Assembly (NCBI GenBank): GCA_002316295.1
Contig: DCDF01000010.1
Coordinates: 1-27,109 of the forward strand
Source of the DNA: Syntrophaceae bacterium UBA1062
GTDB taxonomy: Bacteria; Desulfobacterota; Desulfomonilia; UBA1062
Length of the DNA stretch: 27,109 bases
Direction of reading: 5' to 3'
Under the pieces are notes generated by a model, which saw nothing but the letters and a program-made list of their open reading frames with translations, was not told where the DNA came from and searched no databases. Position numbers and translations under genes: made by a program. Positions 1 through 7,920 of the stretch are shown piece after piece (the stretch's first letter is position 1; each line of letters begins with the position of its first letter).

Positions 1-324
1 GACCATCTTCTCTACCAGGGACCTGACCAGGACGATCATTATGCACAGAAAGAGCGGCATCAATATCTTCTCAAAATCCTGTCGTCTGATCCTCCGATCC
101 TCACAAAACGCGAGGTTTACATCATCCAGAAACGCTTTTTCCATGATCCTCCGGCAACACTCAAAGACATTGCAACAGAGATCGGCGTAACGAGAGAGCG
201 GGTGCGTCAAATCGAGATGCGCTCTCTTCAGCGCATCAGGACGGTCATGGAACAAGAACGTGAATTCCTGGTCGAGGATATCGACATCAGCCACAGCTAT
301 CCCATGCGGCGCAGAAGACTGTAG
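1..324 (+). CDS. rpoH: RNA polymerase sigma factor, RpoH-like, C-terminal part (5' truncated by window edge)
   Basis: An open frame runs from base 1 to a TAG at 322-324 and gives the last 107 residues of a sigma-70 family protein. The visible part is region 4: a helix-turn-helix with the signature GVTRERVRQIE at about residues 65-75, which reads the -35 element. The stretch before it (ILTKREVYIIQKRFF) matches the start of region 4 as found in RpoH-type factors, and the end lacks the LRSYLDD-like tail usual in RpoD. The assignment to the heat-shock (RpoH) class is therefore likely but not proven, because regions 1-3 and the RpoH box lie outside the window. The gene converges on dnaB, whose 3' end is 215 bp away. 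No clear T-rich terminator follows it. Confidence 0.75.
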   Translation, partial: DHLLYQGPDQDDHYAQKERHQYLLKILSSDPPILTKREVYIIQKRFFHDPPATLKDIATEIGVTRERVRQIEMRSLQRIRTVMEQEREFLVEDIDISHSYPMRRRRL

Positions 325-395
325 TGCTTTCCGGTCCCTGCTCTTTTTCGCTTCCAGACGGCAGACGTGTCGGGGGCAATCCGATCGTTCGATTA

Positions 396-475
396 AGAAC
401 CCATCCATAATTTAGGACGATACAGATGATCGCAGATAGTTACTGATTTGGAAACGCTATTTAGGGATGGGTTCT
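396..475. repeat. 80-bp element with 11-bp perfect terminal inverted repeats
   Basis: The arm AGAACCCATCC (396-406) is matched exactly by its reverse complement GGATGGGTTCT (465-475). The outer flanks TTA and TAA also mirror each other if one base is skipped. The 58-bp interior is AT-rich and only weakly symmetrical. It lies between the convergent sigma-factor and dnaB genes, so it could be a bidirectional transcription barrier. The long interior and absent T-run make an ordinary intrinsic terminator unlikely. A short non-coding mobile repeat (MITE-like) is the other possibility. The rest of the gap (325-395 and 476-538) shows no gene. Confidence 0.5.
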
Positions 476-538
476 AAGTCTCTATGCAGAAACCGTATCC
501 TCCAGCCGCGTGCGCGTTGTAAAGGATGCCGGGACGGC

Positions 539-1888
539 TTAACGGTTGGAGTATGATTCGAACCGGGTAAGCTCGGGCCTCCAGGACAACTTGATCTCTC
601 CCGTAGGACCATTGCGGTGCTTTGCAATGATGAGCTCTGCGATCCCTTTGTCCGGCGTGTCGGGATTGTATACTTCGTCACGGTAGATGAAGCAAATGAT
701 ATCCGCATCCTGCTCGATCGCCCCCGACTCTCTCAGATCGGCCATTTGAGGGCGTTTGTTCTGCCTCTCCTCCACCCTCCGGTTCAGCTGACTCAGGGCG
801 ATAACAGGTATGCCGAACTCCTTTGCGATAGCCTTTAAGCTCCGGGATATCTCCGAAATTTCCTGCTCCCGCGAGTCAGACCGGGCGCGGGATGAGGTCA
901 TGAGCTGGAGGTAGTCTATCACCACGAGCCGAAGATCTTCCTGCGATGCGAGCCTTCTGAGCTTGCCGCGGATTTCCATGGGCGATATACCCGGCGTATC
1001 GTCGATATAGAGAGGTGCTTCCGAGAGGATGCCGGAGGCATTCAGAAGATTGCTCCAGTCTTCCTTTTTCAGCAGGGAGAGAGAAGCTGCGGATCTCACC
1101 AGGCTCTGATTTATCTGCGCTTCAGATGCGAGCATTCTGAGAACCAACTGCTCCACCCCCATTTCCAGGGAAAACACCGCCACCGGCAATTGCTCGGTAA
1201 CGGATACGTATTGGGCGATATTCATGGCGAGGGACGTTTTGCCCATAGAGGGCCTGGCTGCTATGATGACGAGATCGGAACCGTGGAGGCCGCCCAGCAG
1301 CTGATTGTCCAGATCGATGAATCCGGTGGGAACCACCCCCTCATCAATCTCTCCTTTGGCCATGCGGCCCAGAGTATGGTACATGTCCTGCAGAGGGATA
1401 CTGACCTTGATCAGTCCCCCTTTCTTGTTTTTGAGCTGCTTGTTGATGTCGAAGATGACCTGCTCTGCATACTCCAATACGAGAGGAACCTCCTCTCCGG
1501 GATTTCGAGCGGTCTTGATGATGTTTCCTGCACCGACAATGAGCGACCTCAGGATGGCCTTCTCGCGGATGAGTCTGGCATAGTACTCTATATTGGCGGT
1601 CGTCGGTATGCGATCGGCCAGCTGAGCGATGTAGCTTGCCCCCCCGACCTTGTCCTGCTTCCCTTTGCTTTCGATAGATTCGACCAGGGAAACGAGATCT
1701 ATTGGAAGCCCCCTGTCTCTGAGGCTCAGCATCTCTTCGTAGATGATGCGATGCCTCTCCGCATAGAAGTCCTCCGGCGAGATAATTTCAGAGATGATGT
1801 CGAGCGAAGAGTTCTCCAGCAGCACTCCCCCGAGCAGATATTCTTCCGCCTCTTTATTGTGGGGAAGGATCGGGGAAGGGCTCTCCAT
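539..1888 (-). CDS. dnaB: Replicative DNA helicase DnaB
   Basis: The product is the hexameric helicase that unwinds DNA ahead of the replication fork and recruits primase. The 449-residue length is normal for the family. The N-terminal domain (about 8-110) opens with NKEAEEYLLGG. The RecA-like ATPase domain carries Walker A ARPSMGKTSL at 211-220, Walker B LVVIDYLQLM at 321-330, and the DNA-binding/arginine-finger region from LSQLNRRVEER (365-375) to the C-terminal KHRNGPTG (423-430). The ATG at 1888 was chosen because it begins the conserved N-terminus, lies 4 bp after the rplI stop and follows a GAGGAA ribosome site. An upstream in-frame extension inside rplI would add 16 non-conserved residues. 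It is the last gene of the rpsF operon. No intein or insertion is seen. Confidence 0.97.
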   Translation of the reverse strand: MESPSPILPHNKEAEEYLLGGVLLENSSLDIISEIISPEDFYAERHRIIYEEMLSLRDRGLPIDLVSLVESIESKGKQDKVGGASYIAQLADRIPTTANIEYYARLIREKAILRSLIVGAGNIIKTARNPGEEVPLVLEYAEQVIFDINKQLKNKKGGLIKVSIPLQDMYHTLGRMAKGEIDEGVVPTGFIDLDNQLLGGLHGSDLVIIAARPSMGKTSLAMNIAQYVSVTEQLPVAVFSLEMGVEQLVLRMLASEAQINQSLVRSAASLSLLKKEDWSNLLNASGILSEAPLYIDDTPGISPMEIRGKLRRLASQEDLRLVVIDYLQLMTSSRARSDSREQEISEISRSLKAIAKEFGIPVIALSQLNRRVEERQNKRPQMADLRESGAIEQDADIICFIYRDEVYNPDTPDKGIAELIIAKHRNGPTGEIKLSWRPELTRFESYSNR

Positions 1889-1892
1889 CCCG

Positions 1893-2345
1893 CTATTCCT
1901 CGTTCTCTGCAGACACCTCGACCTTGACCTGCGCATTGACTCCGGGGTAGAGCCGTATGGTCACCTCATGGGTTCCGACGTGGCGGATCGGCTCGGGAAG
2001 CACGATCTTCTTCTTGTCCACCTCGAAGCCTTTTTGATTCAGAGCTTCGAAAATGTTCGTGGAGGTGATGGAGCCGAAGAGCTTTCCCTCCTGCCCGGTT
2101 TTCACGGAAAAGTTCAGAGTAACGGCGTCGAGCTGATCGGCAATCTTCTGCGCATGCTCTCTGGACTTCGCTTCGGATCTGATCTTTGATTGTATCTTGT
2201 CTTTGAAGGCCTTGAGATTCTTGTCGGACGCCATCAGGGCGAGGCCTTTGGGCACCAGGTAATTTCTTGCATATCCGTCTTTCACCTTTACCTCTTGTCC
2301 TACGCTCCCGATACCTTCAATAGTTTCCAGCAGCACTACCTTCAT
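1893..2345 (-). CDS. rplI: 50S ribosomal protein L9
   Basis: This 150-residue protein binds 23S rRNA and bridges the two lobes of L9 by a long helix. The N-terminal domain has the family signature in order: MKVVLLETIEGIG, then GYARNYLVPKGLA at about residues 24-36. The helical linker follows (about 40-75), then the C-terminal domain ending in VEVSAENEE. Its length is typical. Its ATG overlaps the stop of the upstream membrane-protein gene (ATGA, 2342-2345), which indicates translational coupling. The dnaB ribosome site lies within its last codons, so all these genes probably share one transcript. Confidence 0.97.
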   Translation of the reverse strand: MKVVLLETIEGIGSVGQEVKVKDGYARNYLVPKGLALMASDKNLKAFKDKIQSKIRSEAKSREHAQKIADQLDAVTLNFSVKTGQEGKLFGSITSTNIFEALNQKGFEVDKKKIVLPEPIRHVGTHEVTIRLYPGVNAQVKVEVSAENEE

Positions 2346-3265
2346 GTTATATCTCCTTCTGAGCTTCTTATCATATTTCTGAAGTTGAACCAGGTATCAA
2401 ACAGTCCAAGCGCTGTAACGATGATCATTATATATATCTGACTGAAAATCAATATGTAAACAACCAACCTTATGACCTTTGACCAGTTGTACTCCGTCAT
2501 GACGGAAGCCACAATGGCCAACCCCTGAAAGAAATAGACCTGCGACACGACGATCATGAGATTGAGTCCGAGAACGCGTACATTGTCATATTTCATCAGG
2601 ATGAAAAGGCCTGACAGAATAAAGAACCCAACAAACCAGTCCGGACACTTCCAGGTGCGAAGCTGCATTGTTTTTCTCAGCGCAGTCGTTATCACGAGAT
2701 TGAGCCACATGATGCTCAGGATGGATGATGCGATTATCCCCCAGAACAAGTCTGTGATCCTCGCTTCCATGGCTCCTCTGTTAATCCTGAAATCAGCGAG
2801 TTCTCCTGAAGGAAGAATTCGATCGTACACTACAGAGATCTGATTCATGACATCTCCCACCCACCTGGCGACGATATCCTGAAACAGAATGCCTTCCTGC
2901 CATGCCATGACCCTGATGCTGAGTATGAAAAGAATCAGCAGCAGACACGACGGCAGGAAAACGGCCATGCCCGCATCCTTTCTGCTCGCAGACCAGTGTA
3001 TCAGGACCCCGCATGCAATGAGGAACATATACAGGATGACACTGTGCATAAAGCCCGGTACGACAATGAGCGCCGCAGGGATGGATGCAACTGCAAGCGG
3101 CTTGGTATATGGGGATACCCGATCGAAGAAAATCGAGTAGAGGGCAGGCAGAAACAGTGCGACAGGAAGGGCCTGCGCCGTTGCAACGATTACCAGAATC
3201 CCCATAAAAAGAAAGACCCCGCTAAAAAACCACAGGGTCTTCGGGCCTCCCACTGTCAGAGGCAT
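2342..3265 (-). CDS. DUF2232-type (YybS-like) multi-pass membrane protein
   Basis: This 307-residue inner-membrane protein shows about eight hydrophobic segments. They include residues about 10-30, 35-55, 58-80, 103-118, 172-195, 213-230, 236-258 and 263-290, with a polar loop around residues 120-165. Gene position between rpsR and rplI and the overall pattern match the DUF2232/YybS family. That family often sits in this ribosomal operon in Deltaproteobacteria and Firmicutes, and its biochemical role is unknown. The start at 3265 lies 4 bp after the rpsR stop. No strong ribosome site is visible, so its translation may depend on coupling to rpsR. The 3' end overlaps rplI by 4 bp. Family assignment is from recall of pattern and context, not a search. 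Confidence 0.8.
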   Translation of the reverse strand: MPLTVGGPKTLWFFSGVFLFMGILVIVATAQALPVALFLPALYSIFFDRVSPYTKPLAVASIPAALIVVPGFMHSVILYMFLIACGVLIHWSASRKDAGMAVFLPSCLLLILFILSIRVMAWQEGILFQDIVARWVGDVMNQISVVYDRILPSGELADFRINRGAMEARITDLFWGIIASSILSIMWLNLVITTALRKTMQLRTWKCPDWFVGFFILSGLFILMKYDNVRVLGLNLMIVVSQVYFFQGLAIVASVMTEYNWSKVIRLVVYILIFSQIYIMIIVTALGLFDTWFNFRNMIRSSEGDIT

Positions 3266-3269
3266 AACG

Positions 3270-3518
3270 TCAATCGTGAACGGTAAACGGCAGAAGGGCC
3301 ATGATCCTCGCCCGCTTGATTTCGACAGTCAGCTTCCTCTGATGCCGCGAGCAGGTCCCGGTGATTCTTCTCGGCAGTATCTTGCCCCGTTCGGTGATGA
3401 AATCACGGAGCATGCCTGTATTCTTATAGTCTATCTTCAGATTCTTGTCTTCGCAGAACCTGCATGTTTTTCTCTTATAGTACGTCCTTGTGCGCGGATT
3501 TCCCGGTCTGTTCTGCAT
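3270..3518 (-). CDS. rpsR: 30S ribosomal protein S18
   Basis: This 82-residue S18 sits on the 30S platform and pairs with S6. It keeps the core KNTGMLRDFITERGKILPRRITG at about residues 32-54, followed by CSRHQRKL and the terminal RARIMALLPF. It is a cysteine-bearing (C+) form: Cys19 and Cys22 (TCRFC), with a third cysteine in the GTC motif, suggest a zinc site. Its ATG overlaps the rpsF stop by one base (TAATG), so S6 and S18 are made together. The acetyltransferase RimI, which modifies S18 in E. coli, is encoded elsewhere in this window (17874-18326). Confidence 0.97.
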   Translation of the reverse strand: MQNRPGNPRTRTYYKRKTCRFCEDKNLKIDYKNTGMLRDFITERGKILPRRITGTCSRHQRKLTVEIKRARIMALLPFTVHD

Positions 3519-3889
3519 TATTCACCCACCTCCTCTGCTTTGTCCTCGGCTGTCGGCTGTTCCTCGGGAGCGGCCTTGGGCATCAGTTCTTCCTTTGTAA
3601 TGTGGCTGTCGAGCTTGATGATCACGAATCGCACGATGTTCTCGTCGATCCTCATGAAACGCTCGAGCTCGGAAACCATGGACCCCGGTCCTTCAAGATA
3701 GATAAGGAAGTAACGGCCTCTTGAACGCTTCTGAATTTTGAATGCGAGGGTCTTGATTCCCTGATCTTCCAGCTTGATGATTTCGCCGCCGTTTTTGGAA
3801 ACAGCCGCCTTGAAACGGGTGAGGAGCTTTTCCTGGTCTTCCTCCCCGAGATCCGGGTTCTGGATGAACATTATCTCGTAGAGATCCAT
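3518..3889 (-). CDS. rpsF: 30S ribosomal protein S6
   Basis: This 123-residue protein is the S18 partner on the small subunit. It begins MDLYEIMFIQNPDL, continues with a GGEI turn at about residue 34, and contains KRSRGRYFLIYLEG near residues 54-67. The C-terminal tail is acidic, as in many S6 proteins. The ATG at 3889 is chosen because it is preceded by AAGGAGG at good spacing and begins the conserved N-terminus. An in-frame extension to 3952 would add 21 residues unlike S6. It is the first gene of the rpsF-rpsR-DUF2232-rplI-dnaB operon. No ssb gene lies between rpsF and rpsR, unlike in many bacteria. Confidence 0.97.
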   Translation of the reverse strand: MDLYEIMFIQNPDLGEEDQEKLLTRFKAAVSKNGGEIIKLEDQGIKTLAFKIQKRSRGRYFLIYLEGPGSMVSELERFMRIDENIVRFVIIKLDSHITKEELMPKAAPEEQPTAEDKAEEVGE

Positions 3890-3942
3890 TGTATCCTCCT
3901 TATGGTTTTGTAGCCCCTGTCCGGAGCAAGGAGCGTGGAACT

Positions 3943-3969
3943 CATATAACAAAGTTCACACTCTTGCAA
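3943..3969 (-). promoter_or_regulatory. Weak candidate sigma-70 promoter for the rpsF operon
   Basis: On the minus strand TTGCAA (3969-3964) is followed after 15 bp by TATATG (3948-3943), about 55 bp before the rpsF ATG. The elements are reasonable but the spacing is short. The site lies in the only sizeable gap between acyP and rpsF (3890-4010), where a promoter for the operon would be expected. Confidence 0.25.
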
Positions 3970-4010
3970 GGATAAAAAAGCGGTTCGTTCCAGAGATATG
4001 ATCGCAAAGA

Positions 4011-4283
4011 TCAGTGGAGTATACGGAACTCCCGGATGGTGTCGTCGGGCTCAACCTCGTCGAATTCCACACTGTCCACCCGGGCTCCCGGAGGACCCTG
4101 GCGGCACCATGCTATAAGACTATCGACTGCATCGGGCTCGCCCTGCACATGGGCTTCGACATCGCCCTCCGGTGTGTTCCGAACCCAGCCGTAAACGCCC
4201 AGGAGACGGGCCTGCTCTCTGGTTGTGGCGCGGAACCACACACCCTGAACCCTCCCGCGTATCGTAACGTGAAAGGCTTTCAC
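4011..4283 (-). CDS. acyP: Acylphosphatase
   Basis: The 90-residue product hydrolyses carboxyl-phosphate bonds such as those in acetyl phosphate, in the cytoplasm. The family signature is complete: GRVQGVWFR (10-18) with catalytic Arg18, and GWVRNTPEGDVE (32-43) with catalytic Asn36. The length is typical. The start is GTG at 4283, preceded by GGGAGG at suitable spacing. It begins 4 bp after the ligA stop, so the two genes are very likely co-transcribed. The physiological reason for pairing it with DNA ligase is not evident; it may just be housekeeping. Confidence 0.94.
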   Translation of the reverse strand: MKAFHVTIRGRVQGVWFRATTREQARLLGVYGWVRNTPEGDVEAHVQGEPDAVDSLIAWCRQGPPGARVDSVEFDEVEPDDTIREFRILH

Positions 4284-4287
4284 CCTG

Positions 4288-6315
4288 TCATTCCTCCCTG
4301 ATCATTCTGAGGAATTCATCCTCATCCACTATGGTTACTCCAAGAGACGAGGCCTTGTCGAGCTTGGAACCCGGCTCCGTCCCGACAACCAGGTAGTCGA
4401 GCTGGGAGCTCACGGCAGAAACGACCTGCCCTCCTTTGCCTTCTACCTCCTTCTTTGCTTCCGAGCGCGTCATGGACTGCAGGGTTCCGGAAAAGCAGAA
4501 CTTCTTTCCTTCAAGGGGCGCTTCTGCCCGCTTGGGAGTTTTTTGTAATGTTATCTCGAGGCCACGTTCCAGCAGCTTTCCGATTACTGCGCGGTTTCGC
4601 TCGTTCGAGAAGAAGCTGCTGATAGCCCGGGCCATTTCCTTTCCGATGCCTTTCATGGACTGGAGCTCATCCTGGCTTGCCTCCATGACTTTTTCCAATG
4701 ACCCGAAGTGCTGCGCGAGGTCTCTTGCCGCGACTTCTCCGACATGAGGAATTCCCAGACCGTATAAGAATCTCCCGAGGGTGGTCTTTTTGCTCTCCTG
4801 AATGGAATTCAGGAGGTTTGACGTAGAAAGCTCGGCGAATCCATCAAGGCCCATAATATCATCCCGTTTGAGGGTATAAAGATCGGACACATCTCTGACA
4901 AGGCCTCTATCCACCATCTGCTGGATTATCTTTCTCCCCAGTCCGTCGATATCGAGGGCGTCCTTGGATGCGAAATGATAGATCTGCTCCTTGAGAATGG
5001 CGGGACACGCCATGTTGACACATCGATACATGACGCCTTGCTTGCCCTTTTCTCCACTCGTGTCCCTGATGATACCGGAGCCGCATACCGGGCATGCCTC
5101 GGGCATGGCGAATTCCCTCTCTTTGCCGGTCCTCTTGGAGACCACCGGGGCAACAATTTCCGGGATCACATCGCCCGCCCTTTGTACAATCACGGTGTCT
5201 CCTTCTCTGACGTCCTTTCTTTTCACCTCGTCAGCATTGTGGAGGGTAGCTCGCGAAACAGTAACCCCGCCTATCTTTACAGGGTCGAGGACGGCCACCG
5301 GAGTGAGGACGCCTGTTCTTCCGACTTGAACTCCTATTTTCCGGAGGATGGTCGTAGCCTGAACCGGAGGGAACTTATAGGCGATCGACCAGCGGGGTGA
5401 ACGGGCCCTGATTCCGAGCACCCGCTGATCGGCTATGTCATTGACTTTGATCACCACTCCGTCGATCTCGTATGGAAGAGATTCCCGCTTCTCCTGCATA
5501 CTCAGGCACAAATCGATCGCCTCATCAATGCCGTGGCAGAGGCGGATATCCGGATTCACCCTGAATCCATACTCCTGGAGCCTCCGGAGAGTGTCAAACT
5601 GCGAATCGAGCCCGACTGAAACAGCATCTACGATCCCATAGGAAAAAAAGACAAGAGGCCTCGATGCCGTGACACGAGGGTCCAGCTGCCGCAGAGAACC
5701 TGCCGCTGCATTTCTCGGGTTTGCGAACAGGGGCTCCTGTTTCTCGGACCGTTCCATGTTCAGTGCCTTCAGTGCGTTCTTGTACAGAAGCACTTCACCC
5801 CGCACCTCGAGAAAATCCGGCGGGTCTTCGGCAATGAGTTTCAGAGGGATGCTTTTAATAGTCTTGAGGTTGCTGGTAACATCCTCACCGGTGTACCCAT
5901 CCCCGCGGGTGCCTCCCCGTACGAATATCCCGTTCTCATAGACAAGCTCCACGGCCAGGCCGTCGAACTTCGGCTCACAGCAGTAAGGAACATCCTCTTT
6001 CCCCACCAACTTGACTACGCGCTGATGGAATGCACGCAACTCATCGGTGTCCATGGCATTATCGATACTCAGGAGAGGCACCCTGTGGGCCATGGGGGGA
6101 AAAGAATCGACCGGGGCGGCGCCGACTCTCTGGGTTGGAGAGTCGGACGTCACCAGTTCCGGATTCTCCGCCTCCAGCCTGAGAAGCTCCCGCATGAGCT
6201 CGTCGTACTCGAAATCGGAGATCTCCGGAGAGTCGAGAACATAGTACCGGTAGTTGTGATAATCGATCTGCTTTCGAAGATCGTTTATGCGCTCTACGAC
6301 TGTTTCTTTCGACAT
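4288..6315 (-). CDS. ligA: NAD-dependent DNA ligase LigA
   Basis: This 675-residue enzyme seals nicks in DNA using NAD+. The domains appear in order: Ia NAD-binding region with the YHNYRYYVLD motif (19-28); the adenylation domain with KFDGL (116-120), Lys116 being the adenylated residue, and EIDGVVIK (283-290); the OB fold from about 318; a zinc finger with Cys408, Cys411, Cys432 and Cys437; helix-hairpin-helix repeats (about 455-585); and a C-terminal BRCT domain (about 600-675, with GKKFCFSG). Length and motifs are normal. The ATG at 6315 follows GGGAGA at good spacing; the longer frame to 6333 adds only six unconserved residues. It is divergently oriented to hfq. Confidence 0.97.
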   Translation of the reverse strand: MSKETVVERINDLRKQIDYHNYRYYVLDSPEISDFEYDELMRELLRLEAENPELVTSDSPTQRVGAAPVDSFPPMAHRVPLLSIDNAMDTDELRAFHQRVVKLVGKEDVPYCCEPKFDGLAVELVYENGIFVRGGTRGDGYTGEDVTSNLKTIKSIPLKLIAEDPPDFLEVRGEVLLYKNALKALNMERSEKQEPLFANPRNAAAGSLRQLDPRVTASRPLVFFSYGIVDAVSVGLDSQFDTLRRLQEYGFRVNPDIRLCHGIDEAIDLCLSMQEKRESLPYEIDGVVIKVNDIADQRVLGIRARSPRWSIAYKFPPVQATTILRKIGVQVGRTGVLTPVAVLDPVKIGGVTVSRATLHNADEVKRKDVREGDTVIVQRAGDVIPEIVAPVVSKRTGKEREFAMPEACPVCGSGIIRDTSGEKGKQGVMYRCVNMACPAILKEQIYHFASKDALDIDGLGRKIIQQMVDRGLVRDVSDLYTLKRDDIMGLDGFAELSTSNLLNSIQESKKTTLGRFLYGLGIPHVGEVAARDLAQHFGSLEKVMEASQDELQSMKGIGKEMARAISSFFSNERNRAVIGKLLERGLEITLQKTPKRAEAPLEGKKFCFSGTLQSMTRSEAKKEVEGKGGQVVSAVSSQLDYLVVGTEPGSKLDKASSLGVTIVDEDEFLRMIREE

Positions 6316-6466
6316 ACGGTCTCCCGAAAACACAAAAAGTGGGGTACCAATAGAATTTATTGCACTAACACAAAAAAGACTTGATCAAAAGATCATTATG
6401 ATTAATACAATATATAGACATTAGCGCGACAACAAAAATTGCATCGGGACCAATAAGGAGGTTGCA
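6316..6466. promoter_or_regulatory. AT-rich divergent promoter region between ligA and hfq
   Basis: These 151 bp are clearly richer in A+T than the flanking genes. On the + strand TTGATC (6381-6386) could pair with TACAAT (6406-6411, spacer 19) or TAATAC (6403-6408, spacer 16) as an hfq promoter. TGATC-AAAA-GATCA (6382-6395) makes a small inverted repeat over the candidate -35. A convincing ligA promoter on the other strand could not be chosen. AAGGAGG just before 6467 is a strong ribosome site for hfq. Confidence 0.35.
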
Positions 6467-6703
6467 ATGGGCAAGGTTGTATTTAATGTGCAGGATCAGT
6501 TCCTTAATCAAGCGCGAAAGGAAAGGGTCCCCATTGTTGTGACTCTCATCGACAAAGACAAGGTCGAGGGATTTGTGAAGAGCTTCGACCCATTCTGCAT
6601 TCTCATTCAGACAGACAAACCGATACTCATATACAAGCACGCGGTCGCGAGTATCGAGCCATCCGAGACGAATTCAAAACTGAAAGACTTCCTGGCGGGA
6701 TGA
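6467..6703 (+). CDS. hfq: RNA-binding protein Hfq (divergent)
   Basis: The 78-residue protein fits the Sm-like Hfq family, which forms hexamer rings that pair small RNAs with mRNAs. The Sm1 part is recognisable: QDQFLN (9-14), RKE (17-19) and EGFVKSFDPF (34-43). The Sm2 part carries YKHA (56-59), the U-rich RNA-binding signature. It departs from the usual pattern in the loop before the Sm1 strand, where the common Val-Asn-Gly-Ile is Ile-Asp-Lys-Asp (28-31). There is little C-terminal tail. A strong ribosome site (AAGGAGG) precedes the ATG. Its stop overlaps the next start (ATGA at 6700-6703). The usual partner genes miaA and hflX are not adjacent. Confidence 0.88.
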   Translation: MGKVVFNVQDQFLNQARKERVPIVVTLIDKDKVEGFVKSFDPFCILIQTDKPILIYKHAVASIEPSETNSKLKDFLAG

Positions 6704-7803
6704 GGACTACCTACAAGACAAAGGCCTGTATCATTTTCCTCCTTTTTTCCTTAGCGGCACCCCTTATCTGTCGAGGTGACGCATCTCTTGCGGTCTTCGG
6801 TGTGGGGTCCATTGAGAACGCCAATCTTGCCAGAGCGGAGCAACGAGCTCTTGATGACGCATTCGCAAAAGCGATTCTCCAGGCGTCGCTCAGGCATGTC
6901 CCCGGCAGCTCAGTCGCCGACCTGATGCAGCTCCTTCCAGGCTACCTTTCGTCCAGAGGTACGCAGGACATTCTGCAATATCAGATTACGTCAAGAAATC
7001 AGCAGGATGATGTGCTTCTTCTCAGCGTTGACGTCAAACTGGACGATGACTCCCTGAGGCAATGGCTAGATGCCCATGCCCTCACGGTTCCCAGGGAACG
7101 AAGATCCAAGGTGCTTCTCGCAATTTCCTTTCTTGGCCCGGGCAATGTCAAACCATATGAATGGTGGACATCCAACAAAGACCGGTCTTATTCTTCCTTT
7201 GAATCACAGTTCGCACGGGAATTGAAGCATTATGGAGAATACATCATAGACCCCCCGAAAAAAACAAGGGCTGCACGCGAGGATTCGACCCCCCTGGATG
7301 CTGCTCTTTCTGCGGGGGCGGATATTCTCATAACCGGTTCTATTGCCTATACCCCGGTACTCGATACGCTCTACGAGTGTTCGCTTGAGCTCTCCCTAAT
7401 GGATGTGGCATCCCGCTCGGTTCTTTCAACATGGTCTGTTTCCCTGAGGGGTGATTTCTCGACATCGGCCATGAACTCCCTGATGATCAACGAGGTCATC
7501 AAGCCCGTCAGGACGGGTATAAGCAAGAAAATCTTAAGCGATAGCCCAGGCGTAGCCAAGAAAACGCTCTGTGTCGAAGGGGTCAGCGATTATGTGACCT
7601 ACCAGTCGATGATCAATGCGCTCAAGGCAACAGAAGGTGTTATCCGTGTCAGCATCACCGGCATTCACGGGCACTCCATCTGTCACATCATAGAAATCAA
7701 GGGCAGCCTCTTCGATGCTATGGAAAATCTCAAACGGCGTCAGATTGCCAAGGCCGATATTCTTGTGGAGAACGAGGCGGCGTATGTACGCATCATTCAC
7801 TGA
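6700..7803 (+). CDS. Secreted protein with FlgT-like N-terminal region, function unknown
   Basis: This is a 367-residue protein with a Sec signal peptide (basic start, hydrophobic core at about 9-24, small residues near 25-28). It is predicted to be periplasmic or outer-membrane associated. No lipobox is seen. The mature start contains the pattern G-V-G with a following alanine-rich helix (NLARAEQRALDDAFAKAI, about 41-58). This recalls the N-terminal domain of FlgT/LPP20-type proteins. The middle has a segment (about 205-265) that resembles envelope proteins predicting a beta-sandwich. The C-terminal 85 residues look like a repeated alpha/beta module (GVSDYVTYQSMINAL). Translation is coupled to hfq by a 4-bp overlap. 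I cannot name the family with certainty and assign no activity. Confidence 0.75.
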   Translation: MRTTYKTKACIIFLLFSLAAPLICRGDASLAVFGVGSIENANLARAEQRALDDAFAKAILQASLRHVPGSSVADLMQLLPGYLSSRGTQDILQYQITSRNQQDDVLLLSVDVKLDDDSLRQWLDAHALTVPRERRSKVLLAISFLGPGNVKPYEWWTSNKDRSYSSFESQFARELKHYGEYIIDPPKKTRAAREDSTPLDAALSAGADILITGSIAYTPVLDTLYECSLELSLMDVASRSVLSTWSVSLRGDFSTSAMNSLMINEVIKPVRTGISKKILSDSPGVAKKTLCVEGVSDYVTYQSMINALKATEGVIRVSITGIHGHSICHIIEIKGSLFDAMENLKRRQIAKADILVENEAAYVRIIH

Positions 7804-7806
7804 ATG

Positions 7807-7824
7807 CCGAAACCGGCCTTTCGG
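7807..7824. terminator. Short hairpin between convergent genes, possible weak terminator
   Basis: CCGAAA (7807-7812) and TTTCGG (7819-7824) form a perfect 6-bp stem around a 6-nt loop. It starts three bases after the stop of the plus-strand gene ending at 7803. The position suits termination from either side. No T-run follows on either strand, so an intrinsic terminator is doubtful. Nothing else is visible in 7825-7920. Confidence 0.25.
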
Positions 7825-7920
7825 AAATTACAGGCCAATGGCACCCTGCGATAGAGAGCCATCAACAGAGAACGAAGCTCACCCGCAGAATGATGCGATG
7901 ATTCCCGCTTTCGGAACGTT

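Noticed and set aside
1190..1927. Long plus-strand open frame of 245 codons opposite dnaB
   Set aside because: It is the complement of the conserved dnaB coding frame, has no family features and no proper ribosome site.
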